Source: Methylobacteriaceae bacterium
GTDB taxonomy: Bacteria > Pseudomonadota > Alphaproteobacteria > Rhizobiales > Beijerinckiaceae
DNA length: 26,605 nucleotides
Reading direction: 5' to 3'
NCBI GenBank assembly: GCA_020638135.1
Contig: JACKJE010000032.1
Coordinates: forward strand, 1 to 26,605
Both the position numbers and the translations under genes were made by a program. The notes below the pieces were generated by a model that was not told the DNA's origin, did not search any database, and saw nothing but the letters and a program-made list of their open reading frames with translations. Positions 1 to 6,980 of the stretch are shown piece after piece (positions within the stretch are counted from its first letter, which is position 1; each line of letters starts with the position of its first letter).

Positions 1-915
1 AACATCCTGATGGCGCTCGGCATGTCCCTGCAGGGGCTCGTGCGCGCCGTCGGCGATCCACGCCGCGCCATGTATGTCACGCTGACCGGCGCCATCGTCA
101 CGGCGATCCTCGATCCGCTGCTGATCTTCGTGCTCGGCTTCGGCGTCTATGGCGCGGCGGTCGCGACCGTCTTCTCGCGGCTGGTGTTCACGTTGGTCGG
201 ATCATGGGGCGCAGTCCACGTGCATGGAATCGTTGGCCGCCCGCAGCGCAAATGGGTGATGCGCGATCTCGGCGCGATGATGGGCATCGCCGCGCCCGCC
301 ATCCTCACCAATCTGGCGACGCCCGTCGGCAATACCTACGCCCTGCGCGTCTTCGCGAGCTTCGGCGACGAGACGATCGCGGCCTTCGCCATCATCGATC
401 GCATCGCGCCGGTCGCCTTTGGCGTATTGTTCGCGCTCACCGGCTCGATCGGCCCGATCATCGGCCAGAATTTCGGCGCGGGCCTCTATGACCGCATTCG
501 CCGCGCCATGTTCGACTGCTTTGCGGTCTCCGGCGTCTACGTGCTCGTGGTCTGGTTCCTGCTGTGGCTGGCGGGCCCGGCCATCGCCGCGCTTTTCGGC
601 GCTGAGGGCGCGACGCGCGAACTCGTCCTGTTTTTCTGCGCTTTCGGTTCGGCCGCGTGGCTGGCGCTCGCCGGCCTGTTCGTGGCCAACACGGCTTTCA
701 ACAATCTCGGCTTTCCGATCCTCGCAACGGTATTCAACTGGGGCCGCGCGACGCTCGGCACCATTCCCTTCGTCACCTTGGGCGCGCATCGCTGGGGCCC
801 GGAGGGCGGCTATGCCGGCGTCATCGCGGGCGCCGCCCTGTTCGGCGCGGCGGCGGTCGTCACTTGCTTCTACGTGACAGCGCGGCTCGCACGGCAGGGC
901 GCACCAAAAATCTGA
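1..915 (+). CDS. MATE family efflux transporter, C-terminal part (5' end outside window)
   Basis: The reading frame is open from base 1 and ends at TGA 913-915, giving about 304 residues. Full MATE proteins have about 450 residues and 12 membrane helices, so roughly the N-terminal third lies upstream of the window. Successive hydrophobic segments are visible, with the MATE-like pattern of short helices split by glycine/proline, for example PAILTNLATPVGN at about residues 96-108 and GPIIGQNFGAG further on, a common motif of the second MATE half. It probably exports drugs or metabolites by Na+ or H+ antiport across the inner membrane; the substrate cannot be read from sequence. The ATG at base 10 is internal to the frame and is unlikely to be the true start. 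The gene converges on the minus-strand HtrA-like gene with only 3 bp between stop codons. Confidence 0.85.
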   Translation, partial: NILMALGMSLQGLVRAVGDPRRAMYVTLTGAIVTAILDPLLIFVLGFGVYGAAVATVFSRLVFTLVGSWGAVHVHGIVGRPQRKWVMRDLGAMMGIAAPAILTNLATPVGNTYALRVFASFGDETIAAFAIIDRIAPVAFGVLFALTGSIGPIIGQNFGAGLYDRIRRAMFDCFAVSGVYVLVVWFLLWLAGPAIAALFGAEGATRELVLFFCAFGSAAWLALAGLFVANTAFNNLGFPILATVFNWGRATLGTIPFVTLGAHRWGPEGGYAGVIAGAALFGAAAVVTCFYVTARLARQGAPKI

Positions 916-918
916 TCC

Positions 919-1890
919 TCAATGGATAATCCGGGCACGCGTGAACAGCAGGCGGTCGGCAGATTTGATTCGCACTTCCAGGATGCGGTCCTGCCGTTCG
1001 ATCAGCAGAGGAATTTCGACGCCGGCCGTCCCTTGCACCCAGACGCGCCGCCACAGCTCGCCGAGCGACGACGGCTTCTCGCCGGCGACCGCGACCAGCA
1101 GGTCGCCGATCTCGACGCCGGCCTGTTCGGCCGGCCCGTCGTCGGCGAGGCCGGCGATCACGATCCGCTCGCCGATCTCCGTCGCATAGATCCCGAGCCA
1201 TGGCCGCGGCGGCTTGTTCGGCCGCCCGAATTTCACGAGGTCGTCGAGGATCGGCGGCAGCAGGCCGATCGGAATGATCATGTTGAGGCTCTGGCCGTTC
1301 TTGCCGTCGCCGGTCTCGACCTGCAGCGAGGCGATTCCCGCAAGTCGTCCGTCCTCGTCGATCGCCGCCGCCCCGCCCCAGAATGGATGGGCGGGCGCGC
1401 TCATGATCGCATTGGCGAGCCAATATTCCCAATAGCCCGCGAACGGCTGGCGCGCGACGCAATGGGCGGCGAGCGTCGCCTCGCGGCCGCCCGATCCGGC
1501 GATGACCAGCGGATCGCCCGGCGTGACGTCGCGGTCCGTCGCGAATGGCAGCACCGGCAGATCGAGCGAGGACATCGCCTGCACGAGGCCGAAGCCCGTC
1601 TCCTGATCGTAGGCGAGCGCGTGGCCGGCGATCACGCGCCCGTCGATCGTGCGCAGCCAGACTTCCTGCGCCTCGATGATGAGATAGCCGACCGTCAGCA
1701 CGAGGCCCGATTGCCGGATAACGACGCCATGCCCCAGCCGCTCCGTGCCGAGCGAACGCGCGGTGAAGGCGTCGTCCGGCGCAATCGCCTTCACGCTGAC
1801 GACGCTCGCGAGCGCGCGGTCAAGATCGAAGGCGAGGCCCCTCTGCTTCGGCTGCAATTCGAAGGGAATGGTCGGAACGCGTTCGGCCAT
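919..1890 (-). CDS. HtrA/DegP-fold trypsin-like protein with PDZ domain, catalytic triad lost (pseudoprotease)
   Basis: The 323-residue protein has a trypsin-like double beta-barrel (about 45-205) followed by one PDZ domain (about 225-310, beginning PRPWLGIYATE). Aligned by eye with DegP, all three catalytic positions differ. The LTNNHVV strand reads LTVGYLI (His to Tyr), the DPRSDIAL motif reads DQETGFGL (Asp to Gly), and GNSGG reads PFWGG (Ser to Trp). The fold landmarks around them are kept, so this looks like a retained non-catalytic scaffold and not decay. No signal peptide or membrane anchor is evident at the N-terminus, which suggests a cytoplasmic location, unlike most HtrA proteins. 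It is the last gene of an apparent three-gene operon, 10 bp after the NTF2-like gene. The role is unknown; peptide or partner binding through the PDZ domain is an inference. Confidence 0.8.
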   Translation of the reverse strand: MAERVPTIPFELQPKQRGLAFDLDRALASVVSVKAIAPDDAFTARSLGTERLGHGVVIRQSGLVLTVGYLIIEAQEVWLRTIDGRVIAGHALAYDQETGFGLVQAMSSLDLPVLPFATDRDVTPGDPLVIAGSGGREATLAAHCVARQPFAGYWEYWLANAIMSAPAHPFWGGAAAIDEDGRLAGIASLQVETGDGKNGQSLNMIIPIGLLPPILDDLVKFGRPNKPPRPWLGIYATEIGERIVIAGLADDGPAEQAGVEIGDLLVAVAGEKPSSLGELWRRVWVQGTAGVEIPLLIERQDRILEVRIKSADRLLFTRARIIH

Positions 1891-1900
1891 GCGCGCGCCT

Positions 1901-2293
1901 TCAGCCGACCGGCGCGGCGAGCTGCGCCGCCATCATCTGATGCAGCAGGTTCACCGCCTTCAGCGGCCGCACCATCACCTTGAAGCGCGTGATCCTGTTG
2001 TCGGCGTTCCAGTGGATGATGTCGACGCCGTTGATGACAATGCCGGCGACGACGGTCTGGAATTCCAGCACGGCGGACGACGGGCCGAACCACTCGCCGA
2101 CATAATGAAAATGTCCGTTGTTCAGGACGACGAGCGCGGCGGCGAGATACTTGGTCGTGATCGCCTTGCCGGCCTGCGGCGTGTGGACGACCGGCGATTC
2201 GAACACGACATCGTCGGCCAGCAGCGCGTCGAGCCCGCGCGCATCGCGCGCCTCGGCGAGCTTGTGCCATGTCTCGATCGGCTGCGGCCTCAT
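1901..2293 (-). CDS. NTF2-like / SnoaL-type protein of unknown function
   Basis: The product has 130 residues, typical of single-domain NTF2-like (cystatin-like cone) proteins. It opens with an amphipathic helix (IETWHKLAEARDARGLDALLADDVVFESPV), the usual NTF2-like start, followed by alternating beta strands including FHYVGEWFGPSSAVLEFQTVV and GVDIIHWNADNRITRFKV. Such proteins range from small isomerases and hydratases to pure binding domains, so no reaction can be assigned. The ATG at 2293 is preceded by GGGGAG at suitable spacing. It lies 17 bp after the LLM oxidoreductase stop and 10 bp before the HtrA-like start, so all three are probably co-transcribed. Confidence 0.75.
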   Translation of the reverse strand: MRPQPIETWHKLAEARDARGLDALLADDVVFESPVVHTPQAGKAITTKYLAAALVVLNNGHFHYVGEWFGPSSAVLEFQTVVAGIVINGVDIIHWNADNRITRFKVMVRPLKAVNLLHQMMAAQLAAPVG

Positions 2294-2310
2294 ATCGTCT
2301 CCCCGTTTCC

Positions 2311-3339
2311 CTACGCCGCGCTGTCAACCGGCGCGATCTTGTAGGCGTCCGCCATCAGTTCGTACGAACGCTTGCGCGCCGCATGATCGTAGATGGGCGA
2401 TGTTATCATGATTTCATCGGCCCGCGTCGCCATGGCGAGTTCGTCGAGCCGCGCCTTCACCATGGCCGGCGTTCCCACGAACAATTGCCGGCGATGCTTG
2501 CGGATCAGCTCACGTTCGCGCTCGCCCATCGGGGCGGCGGCCGCTTCCTCCGGGCTCGGCAGCGGCCGATATTCGCCGCGCGTGCGGCGCAGCCAGTTGA
2601 GGTCGGCGCTTGAGGCGAGCCGCTCGGCTTCGGCCTCGCTGTCGGCCGCCACAACCGCGACCGCGAGGATGGCGTAGGGCGCGGCGCGCCAGGCCGACGG
2701 CTGGAAGCGCGCGCGGTAGGCGCCCATGGCGGCCGCCGCGTCATAGCTCGCGAAATGATGCGCGAAGGCGAAGCCCATGCCGATCTGTGCCGAGAGTTCC
2801 GCGCTGTAATCGCTGGAGCCGAGCAGGAAAATGGGCGGCAGCCGCACGTCGTTCGGCATGACGGCGATTCGCTTGAACGGATGGGTCGGCGGAAAGTCGC
2901 CGGTGTCCCACAGGATCAGCTCTTGCAGCCGTTCGAGAAAATCCTGTTCGGCGTCGCGCTCCTGAATTTGGTGACGCCGCAATGCATAGGCCGTGGTCTG
3001 GTCCGTGCCAGGCGCGCGCCCGAGCCCGAGGTCGATCCGACCCGGGAAGAATGCTTCCAGCGTGCGGAATCGCTCCGCCACCATCAGCGGCGCATGGTTC
3101 GGCAGCATCACGCCGCCCGCGCCGACGCGGATGCGCTGCGTGGCGGCGGCTATGCGCGCGATGATCACCTCGGGCGCGCTGGAGGCGACCGAAGCGAGGC
3201 TGTGATGCTCCGCCACCCAGTAGCGCCGGTAGCCGAGCCGATCGGCGTGGATCGCCAGATCGACGGAATTGGCGAGCGAGGCGGACGGCGGCGTCGCTTC
3301 GGTCACGAAGGACAGGTCGAGAACGGACAGGACGGGCAT
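2311..3339 (-). CDS. LLM-class flavin-dependent oxidoreductase (luciferase-like, MsnO8-type)
   Basis: The 342-residue protein has a bacterial luciferase-like TIM barrel. The N-terminal SVLDLSFVTE, the YWVAEHH motif at about 42-48, ASSAPEVIIARIAAAT, VGAGGVMLPNHAPLMVAE and GRIDLGLGRAPGTD match the MsnO8-like subgroup of FMN-dependent monooxygenases as I remember it. These enzymes use reduced FMN and O2; the substrate is not predictable here. The frame is open up to a TTG at 3357, but family proteins begin at the MPVLSVLDLS methionine, so ATG 3339 is preferred. It is first in a minus-strand operon with the NTF2-like and HtrA-like genes and is divergent from the collagen-like gene. Confidence 0.88.
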   Translation of the reverse strand: MPVLSVLDLSFVTEATPPSASLANSVDLAIHADRLGYRRYWVAEHHSLASVASSAPEVIIARIAAATQRIRVGAGGVMLPNHAPLMVAERFRTLEAFFPGRIDLGLGRAPGTDQTTAYALRRHQIQERDAEQDFLERLQELILWDTGDFPPTHPFKRIAVMPNDVRLPPIFLLGSSDYSAELSAQIGMGFAFAHHFASYDAAAAMGAYRARFQPSAWRAAPYAILAVAVVAADSEAEAERLASSADLNWLRRTRGEYRPLPSPEEAAAAPMGERERELIRKHRRQLFVGTPAMVKARLDELAMATRADEIMITSPIYDHAARKRSYELMADAYKIAPVDSAA

Positions 3340-3393
3340 GATGGCGTTCCGGCGCAATTTTGCTCGAATTTACTGGTCAGGGAGCATCCCGCA

Positions 3394-3453
3394 ATGTATG
3401 GCGCGATCCCGCAGGCCGGATATGCGCGCAAGGCACGACGGTTGAACAGGTGA
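3394..3453 (+). CDS. putative 19-codon leader ORF overlapping the collagen-like gene
   Basis: ATG 3394 opens a 19-codon frame (MYGAIPQAGYARKARRLNR) ending at TGA 3451-3453. It has the best Shine-Dalgarno in the region, AGGGAG at 3379-3384, nine bases before the ATG. Its stop overlaps the GTG (3450-3452) that is the most plausible start of the collagen-like protein, as GTGA. That GTG has no properly spaced ribosome site of its own, so the arrangement suggests translational coupling. The peptide is basic at its C-terminus and matches no family known to me. It could be a chance ORF; confidence rests only on the RBS and the exact overlap. Confidence 0.35.
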   Translation: MYGAIPQAGYARKARRLNR

Positions 3454-4490
3454 CCTTTTCCGAACAGCACGAGGCGGCGGCGCGTTCCCGCCGCTTTGCC
3501 GAAACCACGACCGCGCTCGTTGTCGTCATCATGGCGACGGCTCTTCTGTTCGGCTCGGCCGCCTACTATCGCTACCCGCCCTTCGCGGCGCGTTTTCTGG
3601 CCCGCATGACCGACAAGCCTGGTTTCCTGCCGCCGCCGACGAGCGCGATCGAACGTGTCGACCGTTCGAACTGGCCGCAGAGCGCCACGAAGATTCCCAC
3701 CACGCTGCAGGCGCCGCTGACCGCAGGCAGCGAAATGATGCGGATCGACGAATTGCGGCAGCGCCCCGCCCTGCTTATCGACGGCGCGACCCTCCTGTTC
3801 GATCCCGAGAAGCCCGCGCGAATCGCTGCCTCGAAGCTCACGCTGCGCGATTCCGCGCTCATCACGCGCGGCGCCGATCTCGATATCGAGGTCGAGACCC
3901 TGGTCATCGAAAACGGCGAAATCCGCGCTTTTCGGCCAAGCGATAAACCGCCCGCAAAGGACGCGGGTCGCGACGCCGGCAAATTGCGCCTGCGCGTGCA
4001 CGGCAGGATTTCCGGCGTGCTGCGCGTCGATCTCGGCGGGCAGCCGGGCGCCGCGGGCGCGGCGGGTCGGCCGGGCGCCGTCGGCGCTCCCGGCGCCAAG
4101 GGAGCCGACGCTGTCTCCGCGTCCGACCATTGCGTGAAACCGGCCACAGCCGGCGCGACCGGCGGCCCCGGCGGCAAGGGCGGAGATGGAGGCGACGGCG
4201 CGAGCGGCGGAACCGGCGGCCAGTTCACGGTCTTCGCCAAGAACCCCTCCGAAGCGGCAGGCAATATCGAGTTCGCGGCCGAAGGCGGTCGCGGCGGCCC
4301 GGCCGGCCCCGGCGGCCCCGGCGGCGAGGGCGGACCGGGCGGCGCCGGCGGCGCGCCCGCCGGCCTGTGCATGGGCGACGGACCCGCGGGGCAAAGCGGC
4401 CCAACCGGCGCGACCGGCCAGCCCGGCAAGCCAGGCGCCAACGGCGCGGCCGGCGCAATGCGGACGCTGGGTCTCCAGGAACGCGGCTGA
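3450..4490 (+). CDS. membrane-anchored collagen-like (Gly-X-Y repeat) protein
   Basis: From the GTG at 3450 the protein has 346 residues. There is a short charged N-terminus (1-18), one membrane helix (about 19-40, TALVVVIMATALLFGSAAYY), a proline-rich linker, a beta-rich region (about 105-165), then two glycine-repeat blocks at about 197-256 and 279-336. Much of both blocks is strict Gly-X-Y (such as GQPGAAGAAGRPGAVGAPGAKG and GPTGATGQPGKPGANGAAG). The spacer between them lacks the repeat. One Cys near each block (about 228 and 307) could pair outside the membrane. The layout predicts a type II-like protein with its collagen-like stalk in the periplasm or at the surface. The frame is open back to a TTG at 3360, so a longer N-terminus is possible. 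The next genes on the strand are the TadE/G-like trio. Confidence 0.75.
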   Translation: MTFSEQHEAAARSRRFAETTTALVVVIMATALLFGSAAYYRYPPFAARFLARMTDKPGFLPPPTSAIERVDRSNWPQSATKIPTTLQAPLTAGSEMMRIDELRQRPALLIDGATLLFDPEKPARIAASKLTLRDSALITRGADLDIEVETLVIENGEIRAFRPSDKPPAKDAGRDAGKLRLRVHGRISGVLRVDLGGQPGAAGAAGRPGAVGAPGAKGADAVSASDHCVKPATAGATGGPGGKGGDGGDGASGGTGGQFTVFAKNPSEAAGNIEFAAEGGRGGPAGPGGPGGEGGPGGAGGAPAGLCMGDGPAGQSGPTGATGQPGKPGANGAAGAMRTLGLQERG

Positions 4491-4823
4491 ACGAAGCCTG
4501 TCGCCCGGCGCAAGCCGTCGCGCAGCGGCCGCCGCTCGCCAGAACAAAATATTATCAGACGAATTGAATTCGAATTCGCGTCGATCATTGGGCGATTCAA
4601 CGCGATACGCATCCGGACTCGTCAGTTCGTCGGGCACATACGGCAAGTTGGGATCATTTGTCGAAAACAAGCGGCGAATTCGCATCGCCTTGTAGTCAAA
4701 TGACGCTCATACCCTTCAAATTTCAGAAGAGTTAAGACCAAACTGGCCCTGTTCTTTCTTACCATTATCTCAATAGTTACCAACGCGAACCCGCATCAAC
4801 GACAACAAACCGCAAAGCCAGCC
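4491..4823 (+). promoter_or_regulatory. 333-bp intergenic region, putative promoter region of the TadE/G-like operon
   Basis: No convincing gene is present. The stretch is clearly richer in A+T than its neighbours, especially 4545-4800. A 13-base word CGAATTCGCGTCG at 4571-4583 recurs with one mismatch (CGAATTCGCATCG) at 4675-4687, 104 bp apart in direct orientation. GAATTGAATTCGAATTC at 4561-4577 is locally palindromic. The last 130 bases before the operon hold runs such as TTTCAGAAGAGTTAAG and TTCTTTCTTACC. I could not assign -35/-10 boxes with confidence. This is the only upstream region available to the three TadE/G-like genes unless they are read from the collagen-like gene. Confidence 0.4.
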
Positions 4824-6137
4824 ATGCCGCCTCGCGTTTCCCATTCCCTGATGCGCCCGAGCACGCTCCGCAATTTCGGGCGCAGCGAGTCGGGCGCGAC
4901 GATGATCATGGTCGCGCTGGCGGCCCCCGCCATTGTCGGCCTCGCTGCGCTGGCGGTCGAAGGCGGCTATGCCTACAGCCAGCACGCGGCGGTGCAATCG
5001 GTCAGCGATCTCGCCGCCCTGAGCGCGGCCGAGGCCATCACCCGCGACGGCAATGCCGCAAACCTCACGCTCGAGGCGCGCGCCATCGCCGCACAGCACG
5101 GCTTCATGAACAATGTCGGCAACGTGACCGTGGCGGTGAACTCGCCTCCGGCGACCGGGACCTATCCCAGAGGCTCCGTCGAAGTGATCGTGTCGCGGCT
5201 GCAGCAGCCGATCCTCATGTCGCTGTTCCGCAAGAGCGCCTACGCGATCTCCGGTCGCTCGGTCGCTGTCGCCGGCGCGAACGGCAACGGCTGCATTCTC
5301 GCGCTCGACACGTCGAGCGCCGACACCGGGCTCTCCGCCGGCGGCAGCCCGGTCATCAACATGCCGAACTGCTCGGCCTATTCGAATTCGCCGGCGACCG
5401 ATTCCGCCTATATCGGCGGCACCGCCAGCGTGACCTTGCAGGCGCTCTACGCGGTCGGCGGCATCAACGGAACGCTGGCCGGCGGCGTGCTGCACACCAA
5501 CGTCGGCGCGCTGGCCGACCCCTATGCCGGCAAGTTCACGACTCCGTCCAACCCGTTCAACACCTGCACCTACAAGAGCAGCGCGAAAATGCCGGTCGAC
5601 GGAACGAAGGTCGTTCCTCCCGCCAACGGACCTGCCTACATCTGCTATTCCGTCAACCTGAACGCCAGCGACGTGCTCAATCTCGGGCCGGGCACCTACA
5701 TATTCGATGGCGCGCTGAACGGACAATTGAAGGCGACGGGGCAATCCTCGCTGCTCGCCAATGGCGCGACCCTCGTCTTCATCAATGGCGCGAGCGTCTC
5801 GTTGAACGGCGGCGGCGCGACGACCGTCGTCGCGCCGACCGCCCTCTCCAACTCCAGCCCCTATACGCCCTACCGAGGCCTGGCCGTCTGGCAGCCGGCC
5901 GGCAACGGGGTATCCGGGCAGATCGCCGGCGGCGCCAACCAGTCGATCACCGGCGCGATCTACATGCCGTCGGCCTACGTGACCTACACGGGCGCGACGA
6001 CGCTGAACACCAACGGCTGCACGCAGATCATCGCCTGGCAGATCAATTTCTCGGGCAACACACAGGTCGACAACGTTGGTTGCAGCACGTCCGGCGTCGT
6101 CGGCTTCGGCTATCAAGCGCCAAACCTGATGAACTGA
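4824..6137 (+). CDS. TadG-like pilus-assembly-related protein with beta-helix-like C-terminal region
   Basis: The 437-residue protein begins with the TadE/G signature: a polar/acidic stretch (FGRSESGA) then a membrane helix (about 25-46, TMIMVALAAPAIVGLAALAVEGG). The Tad-type helix AVQSVSDLAALSAAEAI follows, with VPTG-type beta strands to about residue 150. The remaining ~285 residues are Gly/Asn/Ser/Thr-rich with many short beta strands (LNLGPGTYIFDG, LLANGATLVFINGASVSLNGGG, ITGAIYMPSAYVTYTGATTL), resembling a right-handed beta-helix, plus several Cys. It is probably anchored in the inner membrane or assembled into a pilus-like structure with the bulk outside. An alternative start is ATG 4851, nearer the usual distance to the helix; neither start has a clear RBS. 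The next gene begins 3 bp after this stop. No tad ATPase, platform or prepilin peptidase gene is present in the window. Confidence 0.75.
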   Translation: MPPRVSHSLMRPSTLRNFGRSESGATMIMVALAAPAIVGLAALAVEGGYAYSQHAAVQSVSDLAALSAAEAITRDGNAANLTLEARAIAAQHGFMNNVGNVTVAVNSPPATGTYPRGSVEVIVSRLQQPILMSLFRKSAYAISGRSVAVAGANGNGCILALDTSSADTGLSAGGSPVINMPNCSAYSNSPATDSAYIGGTASVTLQALYAVGGINGTLAGGVLHTNVGALADPYAGKFTTPSNPFNTCTYKSSAKMPVDGTKVVPPANGPAYICYSVNLNASDVLNLGPGTYIFDGALNGQLKATGQSSLLANGATLVFINGASVSLNGGGATTVVAPTALSNSSPYTPYRGLAVWQPAGNGVSGQIAGGANQSITGAIYMPSAYVTYTGATTLNTNGCTQIIAWQINFSGNTQVDNVGCSTSGVVGFGYQAPNLMN

Positions 6138-6140
6138 GCC

Positions 6141-6596
6141 ATGAAGAACATGCTTCGTTTCCTCCAGGACGAGAATGGCTTCGCCGCCGCCGAATTCGGC
6201 GCCGTCGGGGCGATCCTCACCATCTGCACGATCGGCGTCGTCGACATCGGCAATCTCGTGCGCACCTCCATGCGCGCGAAATATGCGGTCGCCGCCGGAG
6301 CGAGCTACGCCTTCCGCAACGGCTTCGACGCCAGCGCGATCAGCGCCGCGGTCACCGCAGCGAGCAACGCCCCCTCGATTTCGGTCTCGCCCGGCCCCTC
6401 GCAATTCTACGGCTGCGCGACCACCTCCGGCATTAGGACCGTCGAGCACGGGTCGACCGCCTGCGAGGGCACGACGCTCATGCCCGGCGTCTATGTGCGG
6501 GTGAATGCCTCCGCGCCCTTCACCCCGATCTTCAATTCCAGCGTATTCAGCTATCCCAGGGTCGTGAGCGCGACCTCGGTGGTGCGCATCAAATGA
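6141..6596 (+). CDS. TadE-like minor pseudopilin
   Basis: The 151-residue protein shows the TadE/G N-terminal signature FLQDENGFAAAEFG, in which the Glu after the AAA run is the conserved acidic position of Flp/Tad pseudopilins. One membrane helix follows (about 20-42), then AVAAGASYAFRNG and a small secreted domain of about 100 residues with Cys at about 93 and 111 that could pair. It starts 3 bp after the TadG-like stop and overlaps the next gene by 4 bp (ATGA at 6593-6596), so translation is probably coupled. In known Tad systems TadE and TadF are minor pilins processed by the prepilin peptidase TadV; a similar role here is inferred. Confidence 0.75.
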   Translation: MKNMLRFLQDENGFAAAEFGAVGAILTICTIGVVDIGNLVRTSMRAKYAVAAGASYAFRNGFDASAISAAVTAASNAPSISVSPGPSQFYGCATTSGIRTVEHGSTACEGTTLMPGVYVRVNASAPFTPIFNSSVFSYPRVVSATSVVRIK

Positions 6597-6973
6597 AGAC
6601 GCTCGACTTTCTGCGGGACGAGCAGGGCAGCAGCGCGGTCGAACTCTCCCTGGTCGCGCCGCTGTTCGGCCTGTTTCTGGCCGGCGTGGCGCAAGTGGGC
6701 ATCTGGGTCTGGACCTCGACGGCGCTACAGCACGGCGCTGAGCTCGCCGCGCGTTGCGCGTCCTTCAATCCGACGGCCTGTGCGGACGCAACCTCGATCA
6801 CGAATTACGCCGTCGCCCAATCCTATGGGCTGCGCGTGACCGCAGACGCCTTCGCCTACACGCAGCCTGTCTGCGGCAACCAGGTCACGGCCAGCCTCCA
6901 GACCGCCAATTTTCTTTCGATCATCGGCGCGCCGGCGATGACGGCGACGGCGCAGGCCTGCTTTCCGAAATAG
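6593..6973 (+). CDS. TadE-like minor pseudopilin
   Basis: The 126-residue protein has the motif FLRDEQGSSAVELSLVAPLFGLFLAGVAQVG, a clear TadE-type N-terminus with the conserved Glu at about residue 18 and a membrane helix at about 17-40. The helix ends in a Tad-like ALQHGAELAARCAS segment. The C-terminal ~75 residues are extracytoplasmic and hold four Cys (around 55, 63, 94 and 123), compatible with two disulfides. Its start overlaps the preceding stop as ATGA. It is the last gene of the trio and converges on the SDR gene with a 7-bp gap. The small size and three-gene order suggest a complex of minor pilins; the pilus they would join is not encoded here. Confidence 0.75.
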   Translation: MKTLDFLRDEQGSSAVELSLVAPLFGLFLAGVAQVGIWVWTSTALQHGAELAARCASFNPTACADATSITNYAVAQSYGLRVTADAFAYTQPVCGNQVTASLQTANFLSIIGAPAMTATAQACFPK

Positions 6974-6980
6974 CGCGCGC

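Noticed and set aside
2755..3453. 232-residue plus-strand ORF opposite the LLM oxidoreductase
   Set aside because: A shadow for nearly all its length. Only its last 20 codons, from ATG 3394 with a good RBS, are kept as a possible leader ORF.
3303..4685. Long minus-strand ORFs (to 460 and 346 residues) opposite the collagen-like gene
   Set aside because: Their Pro/Gly/Arg-rich translations are the antisense of GGC-rich Gly-X-Y codons. They have no domain likeness and the plus strand has the membrane helix and regular repeat.
4770..6449. 559-residue minus-strand ORF opposite the TadG- and TadE-like genes
   Set aside because: Low-complexity Arg/Gly/Asp/Val-rich shadow of GC-rich coding sequence; it crosses two plus-strand genes with clear TadE/G signatures.
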